Below the pieces are notes generated by a model, which did no database searches, was not told where the DNA came from, and was given only the letters and a program-made list of their open reading frames with translations. Shown piece by piece: positions 1-5,326 of a stretch of 6,529 nucleotides of DNA (position 1 is the stretch's first letter; every line of letters starts with the position of its first letter). Origin of the DNA: Planctomycetia bacterium (GTDB lineage: Bacteria; Planctomycetota; UBA11346); the NCBI GenBank assembly GCA_005801395.1, contig SYDV01000277.1:1-6529 (forward strand). The letters run 5' to 3'. The position numbers and the translations under genes were made by a program.

Positions 1-2075
1 ATAGTCATATACCCATTGGAATGAATTTCTTCGCCTGGCGAGAGTACGCCAAATTCCAACCCCGCTAAGGTGGTACATAATTTCATGGCCGATCCAGGAG
101 GTTGATCTGGCATCGTGGCATAATTGAGTAATGGATCACCAGCGGTCTTTACTAATTCGTCATAGTTAGTGCGTAAGTCATCAATTTTGTATCCAGGCGT
201 ACTGGCCAGTGCAATTATTGCTCCGGTATGACAATCAATTAAAGCCAATCCGGCTCGTCCTTTGCCAACCGTTTGAGCTTTTTTCATTCCGTCCGTGGGA
301 ATGCCAAGTGCACCTGCTAAATCAATCCAATTGGTCAAACTGTCCTCTGCCAGCGTTTGTAATTCCATGTCTAATTCGGTCGTGACATCAATTCCAGGTA
401 ATGGCGGGTCGTCGCGCAATACCCGTGGTCCATCAGGAGTACGTACGCGTACGAGAGCGCCTGGCGCACCGCGCAACATGGAATCATAAGTTTTTTCTAA
501 TCCCGTGGTGCCTTGCCAGGTGATTTCCCCTGGATCTTCCGGATCTTCGCCTCGGCGAATCATGCCAATTAAATGGCTCGCTGATCCTGGGAACGGATAT
601 TCGCGTCCCAAGTCAACTTGCAGGCCTACGCCAGGCAAAATAGCAGCACTGCCCTCATATTGTTTTGCGAGATCCGCTGGCGGTATGGATCCAATGCCAG
701 CTAATCGAACGGCAATGGCATGTGGTACATTTTCAATGAGTGGGATTAAATCTAATCGCGTTTGTCCGGCCCAGGCGCGGTCGGCAAGTGTACGCGCACG
801 ATTCAGCGCAAGCTCGACGTCGAGTCGGTTAATGGGGTGTCCTAATGCGGTCAGTTGCTGGGCCAGTCCAGCGCATAGCCGATCATATTTTTCCAAATCA
901 AAGACCAGGTGACGAAATTTAAATTCGCGCTCACAAGTGATGACTCGTTGGCGTTCGGCGTGTTCGGTAATTAATCGTCCAATCAGATGCGGATCGACAG
1001 AAAAAGTGGCGGCAATACGGCGTTGAATGTGGGTAAATAATCCCTCAGCATCTGGAGGATCACCTTGCACTAATAAAATACGTTCACGCAACCCAGGGAC
1101 GTCAGTTATGGGTAATTCGTGCATGCCGACTTTGTCGGGCAATAACGGAGCAATACTTTCTGCGCGCGCGGCAGGAGCAAAATAATAAGCAGTTTGCGGA
1201 GCAGGTTCGCGCACGGCAGAGAGCGCGCGGTCCAATCGGTCATGAATTAATTGCGGTGTTTCTCCTAATAAACTGGAGAAAACCATTTCCGCTTGTTCAC
1301 GTCGATCGGGATCAATTAAGCGCACTCGTTGCTGGTAGGGAGTTCCATCTTCTAATAACAGGGAAAAAACGAACGGCGGTAAAAATGGTTCAAGAACGGG
1401 CGCTAATTTGCCGTGACTATGGGCTTGCTGAGTACTGAAATCTGAATCGAGAATTGCCATTGCCCCGATGAATTCACGTTCAGTGATAACCTGCATGGGC
1501 TGTCCCCAACGCAGACTAATTTCTAGCTCCAAAGCAATGCGAGGATCTTCCACCACGAGATCACTGGCGACTAAGGCGGCGACCTCTCCATCTTGTTGGC
1601 CCCCCGTTGGCGCTAATGCCCGACGCGGAACCGTGACTAGGCGTAAATCCGCTGTGCGTTCACGACTGCCTCGTCGGGCGGCCACGCCTGGGTGATTAAA
1701 TAATTCTTTGGTTAAAACATCTCGTACAGCAATGGGTGGTTTTCGTAAACGAATGGCTAAGTCTGCGACGAGCGCATCAAGTTGTTGTTCGCCGAGTCGC
1801 CAGATCGGCAAATCACGGCGTGCGCGACCACCTAATTCGACATCAGCTAAGACGACGCCTAAATGATAGATGGCTTGGTTGTCGACGATGGCGGTGCCGT
1901 TGCGGTCCAATATTCGCCCGCGTCGTGGTGGAATGACTTCCTGTACTAAACGAGATTGATCGACGGCTTGCGCTAAACGTTCGCCTTGCACCAACTGCAA
2001 ATCCATTAAGCGCACCCAAAAGGTGGCCATCACTAGCACGAACAGCACAGCCAAGAGCCAAATGCGGTCGGTCAT
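1..2075 (-). CDS. Class B penicillin-binding protein, PBP2-like peptidoglycan D,D-transpeptidase (3' end outside window)
   Basis: The reading frame stays open from ATG 2075 to the window edge (691 codons). It encodes a membrane-anchored transpeptidase that should cross-link peptidoglycan in the periplasm, probably for elongation (mrdA type). One membrane segment lies at residues 5-22. The dimerisation motif PPRRGRILDRNG is at 49-60, LPGVGLQVDLGREYPF at 480-495, SHLIGMI at 500-506 and TGLEKTYD at 524-531. The transpeptidase domain opens with GIDVTTELD (561-569). The catalytic SxxK is S662-A-M-K665, preceded by PPG. The SxN and KTG motifs lie beyond position 1. E. coli PBP2 has its nucleophile near residue 330, so about 300 residues are extra, mainly between 85 and 475. 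The start is firm: an in-frame TAG lies at 2111-2109 with no other start codon between. I see no clear Shine-Dalgarno sequence. The gene is first in its transcript, with no mreC or mreD ahead of it. FtsI/PBP3 type is a less likely alternative. Confidence 0.9.
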   Translation of the reverse strand, partial: MTDRIWLLAVLFVLVMATFWVRLMDLQLVQGERLAQAVDQSRLVQEVIPPRRGRILDRNGTAIVDNQAIYHLGVVLADVELGGRARRDLPIWRLGEQQLDALVADLAIRLRKPPIAVRDVLTKELFNHPGVAARRGSRERTADLRLVTVPRRALAPTGGQQDGEVAALVASDLVVEDPRIALELEISLRWGQPMQVITEREFIGAMAILDSDFSTQQAHSHGKLAPVLEPFLPPFVFSLLLEDGTPYQQRVRLIDPDRREQAEMVFSSLLGETPQLIHDRLDRALSAVREPAPQTAYYFAPAARAESIAPLLPDKVGMHELPITDVPGLRERILLVQGDPPDAEGLFTHIQRRIAATFSVDPHLIGRLITEHAERQRVITCEREFKFRHLVFDLEKYDRLCAGLAQQLTALGHPINRLDVELALNRARTLADRAWAGQTRLDLIPLIENVPHAIAVRLAGIGSIPPADLAKQYEGSAAILPGVGLQVDLGREYPFPGSASHLIGMIRRGEDPEDPGEITWQGTTGLEKTYDSMLRGAPGALVRVRTPDGPRVLRDDPPLPGIDVTTELDMELQTLAEDSLTNWIDLAGALGIPTDGMKKAQTVGKGRAGLALIDCHTGAIIALASTPGYKIDDLRTNYDELVKTAGDPLLNYATMPDQPPGSAMKLCTTLAGLEFGVLSPGEEIHSNGYMT
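651..1823 (-). other. Enlarged pedestal region of the PBP2-like protein with putative repeated helical modules
   Basis: This stretch encodes about residues 85-475, between the RGxILDRNG motif and the conserved LPGVGLQVDL/SHLIG block. Class B PBPs usually have only some 120-140 residues there. By eye it holds four similar units of about 30 residues beginning near 97, 257, 345 and 397. Each has amphipathic leucines, a central proline and a second amphipathic helix, for example RKPPIAVRDVLTKEL, GETPQLIHDRLDRAL, SVDPHLIGRLITEH and LGHPINRLDVELAL. Some are followed by an 'xVPxxA' stretch and a 'P-x-(V/I)-x-L-x-(V/I)' strand, as after the canonical unit (450-490) and after the first unit (149-188). 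The reading is that the pedestal module has been duplicated. The similarity is weak and judged only by eye. Confidence 0.4.
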
Positions 2076-2104
2076 GGTAGGGAAGTATGCTGTGCTTGTG
2101 CGAT

Positions 2105-2151
2105 GATCCTAGCGTGCTTCAGCCTCCGGGATGGTCAGTGGTCCTAGGATC
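2105..2151. repeat. 8-bp inverted repeat GATCCTAG / CTAGGATC
   Basis: The arms at 2105-2112 and 2144-2151 are perfect reverse complements separated by 31 bases. The right arm overlaps the self-complementary octamer TCCTAGGA (2142-2149). The repeat lies 30-76 bases upstream of the PBP2-like start codon, so it could be a regulator site or a hairpin in that gene's leader. Chance occurrence cannot be excluded at this length. Confidence 0.35.
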
Positions 2152-2180
2152 GGCTCGTCTGATCCTGCTAATAAAACCAG

Positions 2181-2196
2181 ATCAGTAGCTGCTGAT
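2181..2196. promoter_or_regulatory. 16-bp near-perfect palindrome, candidate operator
   Basis: ATCAGTAGCTGCTGAT is symmetric at 14 of 16 positions; only the pair at positions 6 and 11 breaks the symmetry. It sits 69 bases before the transporter start codon and 106 bases before the PBP2-like start. The centred, odd/even-balanced shape is what LacI- or GntR-type dimers bind, and carbohydrate-acid transporters are often controlled by such regulators. No regulator gene is in the window, so the assignment is inference. Confidence 0.35.
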
Positions 2197-2205
2197 GAGA
2201 CAATC

Positions 2206-2262
2206 GCCGCAGCCTATCAGGATAAAGTGTTGGCGGATGACCGGATCACTACAGGCTGCGGC
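2206..2262 (+). promoter_or_regulatory. 10-bp inverted repeat overlapping the transporter's ribosome-binding region
   Basis: GCCGCAGCCT (2206-2215) and AGGCTGCGGC (2253-2262) are perfect, GC-rich reverse complements 37 bases apart. The right arm ends two bases before ATG 2265 and contains the only Shine-Dalgarno-like triplet (AGG 2253-2255). In the mRNA the stem would hide the initiation region. Small stems are possible in the loop (CGG 2234-2236 with CCG 2241-2243; AGTG 2226-2229 with CACT 2247-2250). It could act in translational control or, as DNA, as a protein-binding site. Confidence 0.45.
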
Positions 2263-2264
2263 CC

Positions 2265-3677
2265 ATGAATAATCCGACTACGATCGACGGTGATAAGCTG
2301 TATGCCAAAATTGCTTGGCGCATCATTCCGTTCCTCTTCATTCTTTATATCGCGGCCTACCTTGATCGGGCGAACGTCGGGTTTGCCAAGACGATGTTTC
2401 AAAAAGATCTAAATCTGAGTGATGCCGCTTACGGTTTTGGCTTTGGATTGTTCTTCATCGGTTATTTTCTCTTTGAGGTACCGAGCAATCTGATTTTGCA
2501 AAAGGTCGGCGCTCGACTGTGGATTGCGCGTATTATGTTGAGTTGGGGCGTGGTTTCGTGTTCGTTTATGTTTATGTGGAATGAAACTAGTTTCTATGTG
2601 TTGCGCTTCCTGCTCGGTGTCACCGAAGCGGGTTTCTTCCCTGGGATGATTTTATATCTGAGTTATTGGTTTCCCGTTCGTTTGCGCGCGCGCATGGTGT
2701 CGCGTTTCATGGCGGCCATTCCTATTTCGTTTATTATCGGTGGGCCATTGTCTGGGTTAATTCTCAAAGGCATGGACGATGTTGGCGGCATGCAAGGTTG
2801 GCAATGGATGTTCCTTTTAGAAGGCATTCCTACTTTAATATTGGGCGTGATGGTGTTCTTTTATCTCACCGATCGTCCAGCTAAAGCCGGTTGGTTGAGC
2901 GAACCAGAAAAAGAATGGATAGAGGCAGATCTGGAATTGGATCGCGCGCGCATTGCTGATGGCGGACGAAAAGATTTAGCAGGTGCGTTTGTTGATTTGC
3001 GCGTTTGGTACGTCGTATTGCTTTATCTCACCAATGTCATGGCGAATTATGGACTCGGCTCGTGGATGCCGTCAGTGATTGAGGACAGTAATCCAGCGCT
3101 GAAAGCAAGTAATCCAGATGCGGCATCGCAGCGGGCTGCGCTTTTGACCGCGATTCCATGGGTCGTCACCCTAATCGCAATGGTTACCAATGGCTGGCAC
3201 AGTGATAAAACCAATGAGCGCAAATGGCATTTCGCTATTCCGCATGTCGTTGGCGCTGCGGGATTAATTGGCACGTTATTCTTTTTTGATAACACCGTCA
3301 TGCTGATTATTTGTTTATGTTTCGCTGCCGCCGGTATCAATTGCGTGCTCGGGGTATTTTGGGCTCTACCGGCATCTTTCCTGACGGGAGCTGCCGCTGC
3401 TGGCGGCATTGCGATGATTAATTCACTGGGCAACCTCGGAGGCTTCATTGGTCCTTATACTCTGGGCGCCTTAAAGCAGGGTTTTGGAGATCCCGCACAG
3501 AGCATAGTTATCCGCTCGTTTACCAACCTGGGTATCGATAAATTATTGGGACCAGAATTCATGAATAAAATGCAGCATGGCTTTGGCTATACTGGCGGTT
3601 TCATCGCGATGGCCTGTTCGCTAATCTTGGGCGCGATTTTGGTGCTGATGTTTAAACCGAAAAAAGCCGCCAAATAA
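2265..3677 (+). CDS. MFS transporter, anion:cation symporter (ACS) family, probably for a sugar acid or other organic anion
   Basis: This is a 470-residue inner-membrane carrier with about 12 hydrophobic segments in two halves split by a charged loop (about 205-240). The ACS hallmarks are clear: YLDRANVGFA in TM1 (32-41), a loop 2-3 motif around GARLWIAR (82-89), RFLLGVTEAGFFPG (114-127) followed by YLSYWFP and the basic stretch VRLRAR (138-143), and WQWMFLLEGIP near 180. The family takes up hexuronates, glucarate, galactonate, tartrate or phthalate-like anions with protons or sodium; the substrate here cannot be read from sequence. Length is slightly above the usual 420-460, partly because of a 35-residue stretch before the last membrane helix (406-440). 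ATG 2265 is the only likely start, since TGA 2238-2240 is in frame upstream. A neighbouring sulfatase gene ends convergently 40 bases away, which fits a role in using a desulfated sugar acid. Confidence 0.9.
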   Translation: MNNPTTIDGDKLYAKIAWRIIPFLFILYIAAYLDRANVGFAKTMFQKDLNLSDAAYGFGFGLFFIGYFLFEVPSNLILQKVGARLWIARIMLSWGVVSCSFMFMWNETSFYVLRFLLGVTEAGFFPGMILYLSYWFPVRLRARMVSRFMAAIPISFIIGGPLSGLILKGMDDVGGMQGWQWMFLLEGIPTLILGVMVFFYLTDRPAKAGWLSEPEKEWIEADLELDRARIADGGRKDLAGAFVDLRVWYVVLLYLTNVMANYGLGSWMPSVIEDSNPALKASNPDAASQRAALLTAIPWVVTLIAMVTNGWHSDKTNERKWHFAIPHVVGAAGLIGTLFFFDNTVMLIICLCFAAAGINCVLGVFWALPASFLTGAAAAGGIAMINSLGNLGGFIGPYTLGALKQGFGDPAQSIVIRSFTNLGIDKLLGPEFMNKMQHGFGYTGGFIAMACSLILGAILVLMFKPKKAAK

Positions 3678-3688
3678 TTTGGCGGCTT
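3660..3688 (-). terminator. Intrinsic terminator of the arylsulfatase gene, embedded in the 3' end of the transporter gene
   Basis: The 11-bp perfect stem AAGCCGCCAAA (3664-3674) / TTTGGCGGCTT (3678-3688) closes a 3-base loop (3675-3677). On the minus strand it is followed at once by six T (complement of A at 3660-3665), the classic Rho-independent form, 30 bases after the arylsulfatase stop codon. On the plus strand the loop is the transporter stop codon TAA and only two T follow, then GGG, so rightward termination should be weaker. The same hairpin may still serve both convergent genes. Confidence 0.88.
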
Positions 3689-3717
3689 GGGTCAGTGCGC
3701 ACTTGAAAAATCTGACG

Positions 3718-5115
3718 CTATTCGGCGTTCCCTGCCGGACGCACCTGCGTTGGTTCGCGTTTGGTTAAATTATCGCCTAATTCAGCGCGAAATCGTTCAG
3801 CGAGTTTTTGCATGTTGGCGACGACTTCCGGATTGGCGGCGGCGACATTCGTCGTTTCATTTTTATCTGAACTAATGTTGTACAGCGCTAAGGTGGCGTT
3901 CACCATTTCGTAGGCGACCGGTTGTCCTGCGCTGCCACCTGGGCGACCGTTCAGCGAGCGATAGGGATGTGGCAATACTAATTTCCACTGACCGCTGATA
4001 ACGGCCTGTAGATCATTTTTATTGTAATAAATCGCATAGCCATCGTGTGGATTGGTCGCGCCATCGGCATGAGATAAAATGGGCCAGACATTCTTGCCAT
4101 CAATCAGATGGTTTGGTAAAGTGCTTCCAGTTATATGCGCCAGCGTGGGCATCACATCAATGGTCATGAGGGCCTCATCGCAGGTACGTCCGGCGGGAAT
4201 ATGGTTCGGCCAGCGCATAAGACAGGGGACACGTACGCCTCCTTCCCAACTGGTACCTTTGCCTTCTTTTAAACCACTCGTGCTTCCGGCGTGATCGCCG
4301 TAACTCAGCCACGGACCATTATCGCTGGTGTAAATGATTAGAGTATTATCGCGTAAATGGTGTTTATCCAAGATGTCCATGACTTGCCCGACCGACCAAT
4401 CAATTTCTGAAATGACATCCCCATATAGTCCAAGCTCGGTTTTCCCTTTGAATTTGTCAGACACAAACAGCGGCACATGCGGCATGCTGTGCGCTAAGTA
4501 GAGAAAGAATGGTTTATCTTTATTCTGTTCAATAAATCGTACCGCATGCGTGGTATAGTCGGTGGTTAATGTCGTTTGGTCGGGATTGAGCGCTAAAACT
4601 TTTTCGCCTTCCATTAGTGGTAGTGGTGGAAATTTGGCGGTGGGGTGATTGGGCCACATGTCATTGCTGTACGGTAAACCATACCAGGAATCGAAACCAT
4701 TATTGGTTGGTAAGAATTGCGGCTTATCCCCTAAATGCCATTTACCCACCGCTGCAGTCGCGTATCCACGGGCTTTCAACATTTCGCCAATTGTCAGCTC
4801 ATCCGCATGAATGCCGATTTTTGAATTGGGCATTAGGGCGCCAGAAAAACCAACGCGGTTTGGATAACAACCGGTCAGTAATGCGATGCGTGATGCCGAG
4901 CACACGGCTTGGGCGACATGGAAATTCGTAAAGCGCGTACCATGTTCGGCTAGGCGATCCAAATTCGGGGTGGTAAACCCTTTTGCACCAAAACAGCCAA
5001 TGTCACCATAGCCTTGATCATCCGTAAATATGATGACCACATTTGGTGGACGTTCAGCCGTAGTGGCAAACAGCGCCGCCATGAGTGGTAGGACAAATCG
5101 AAATGATAATGACAT
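3718..5115 (-). CDS. Secreted arylsulfatase, arylsulfatase A/GALNS-like, formylglycine-dependent
   Basis: This complete 465-residue S1-type sulfatase should hydrolyse sulfate esters outside the cytoplasm, probably on a glycan. A signal peptide covers residues 1-20 (cleavage likely near TTA-E). The active site is intact: metal ligands D32-D33, the formylglycine site C72-S-A-S-R76 followed by IALLTG, K125 and H127 in GKWHLG, H213 in MPHVP, D265-N266 in SDNG, and K286 in KGTSWEGG. GLPYSNDMWP (146-155) and GKGTSWEGGVR resemble human arylsulfatase A/GALNS. The C-terminal ALYNISSDKNETTNVA (about residue 418 onward) is the usual family ending, so the protein is full length. The third position of the formylglycine motif is Ala, not Pro, which is a tolerated variant. 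ATG 5115 has GGAG (5125-5122) six bases upstream. It ends convergently with the transporter. The exact substrate is not predictable. Confidence 0.93.
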   Translation of the reverse strand: MSLSFRFVLPLMAALFATTAERPPNVVIIFTDDQGYGDIGCFGAKGFTTPNLDRLAEHGTRFTNFHVAQAVCSASRIALLTGCYPNRVGFSGALMPNSKIGIHADELTIGEMLKARGYATAAVGKWHLGDKPQFLPTNNGFDSWYGLPYSNDMWPNHPTAKFPPLPLMEGEKVLALNPDQTTLTTDYTTHAVRFIEQNKDKPFFLYLAHSMPHVPLFVSDKFKGKTELGLYGDVISEIDWSVGQVMDILDKHHLRDNTLIIYTSDNGPWLSYGDHAGSTSGLKEGKGTSWEGGVRVPCLMRWPNHIPAGRTCDEALMTIDVMPTLAHITGSTLPNHLIDGKNVWPILSHADGATNPHDGYAIYYNKNDLQAVISGQWKLVLPHPYRSLNGRPGGSAGQPVAYEMVNATLALYNISSDKNETTNVAAANPEVVANMQKLAERFRAELGDNLTKREPTQVRPAGNAE

Positions 5116-5296
5116 GGGGCGCTCCAGTTTGGGACGGAAGCAGGGGTGAGAGCGTAGATCAACTACCGATCAGTTCGGCTTTTGTGGTAAAGAACATGGC
5201 ATCAAAATGCTCTAAGTCCATGTTAAACAGTTGGATAGCGAGAATCATTTCATCAGTGAAAGGATGCGAACGGCGCCCCTGATTCGAGGGTATGAT
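5116..5296. promoter_or_regulatory. Divergent promoter region between the two sulfatase genes
   Basis: About 180 bases separate the two outward-facing sulfatase starts, so both promoters should lie here. I cannot assign -35/-10 boxes with confidence; TATGAT at 5291-5296 resembles a -10 box but has no good -35 partner and touches the first candidate start codon. A small hairpin-forming sequence, CCGA (5166-5169) / TCGG (5175-5178), is present. Much of the region is also covered by the short minus-strand reading frame described separately. Confidence 0.5.
5122..5125 (-). promoter_or_regulatory. Ribosome-binding site of the arylsulfatase
   Basis: GGAG on the minus strand lies six bases before ATG 5115 and supports that start, which also places the signal peptide at the N terminus. 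Confidence 0.7.
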
Positions 5297-5326
5297 ATGT
5301 CCAGAGGTAAGACCATGCAGAAGCAT
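5159..5326 (-). CDS. Possible small protein or gene remnant (up to 55 residues), unrecognised
   Basis: A minus-strand frame runs from ATG 5326 to TGA 5161-5159; a shorter version starts at ATG 5248 (29 residues). The C-terminal part, with EMILAIQLFNMDLEHFDAMF and then a TTKAELIGS ending, looks protein-like: balanced hydrophobic and acidic residues and no low complexity. I recognise no family. Against a real gene, neither start has a Shine-Dalgarno sequence, and the longer form overlaps the start of the divergent sulfatase gene on the other strand. It lies 43 bases upstream of the arylsulfatase on the same strand, so it could be a leader peptide, a small cotranscribed gene, or the 3' remnant of an older gene. 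Chance is quite possible. Confidence 0.25.
   Translation of the reverse strand: MLLHGLTSGHIIPSNQGRRSHPFTDEMILAIQLFNMDLEHFDAMFFTTKAELIGS
5286..5308 (+). promoter_or_regulatory. Two Shine-Dalgarno-like sites serving alternative starts of the second sulfatase
   Basis: GAGGG (5286-5290) precedes ATG 5297 by six bases, and AGAGGT (5303-5308) precedes the in-frame ATG 5315 by six bases. The two sites are equally good, so the sequence does not decide the start. The second start gives a more compact signal peptide (MQKH, then a hydrophobic core). Confidence 0.5.

Larger units (their letters stand above)
2076..2264. promoter_or_regulatory. Divergent promoter region between the PBP2-like gene and the MFS transporter
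   Basis: These 189 bases separate two outward-facing start codons and must carry the promoters of both genes. I found no convincing coding sequence and no confident -35/-10 pair; TAATAA at 2169-2174 is the nearest -10-like hexamer for the rightward gene, with no good -35 partner. The region is rich in inverted repeats (2105-2151, 2181-2196, 2206-2262) and in GATC-containing words (near 2105, 2148, 2161, 2180 and 2244). This suggests regulator binding or a structured leader. Neither gene has a strong Shine-Dalgarno sequence here. Confidence 0.6.

Noticed and set aside
505..912. 135-residue plus-strand open frame
   Set aside because: It is fully antisense to the PBP2-like gene, whose conserved motifs are read on the other strand; its product is Ser/Pro/Arg-rich with no recognisable domain.
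2123..2127. GGAGG on the minus strand upstream of the PBP2-like gene
   Set aside because: It is 48 bases from ATG 2075 with an in-frame TAG between, and no start codon at a suitable distance, so it is not a ribosome-binding site for this gene.
3047..3448. 133-residue minus-strand open frame
   Set aside because: It is antisense to the transmembrane half of the MFS carrier and has an Ala/Pro-rich composition without a domain.
5291..5296. TATGAT as a -10 promoter box for the second sulfatase
   Set aside because: No -35-like hexamer lies 16-18 bases upstream, and transcription would begin after the first candidate start codon.
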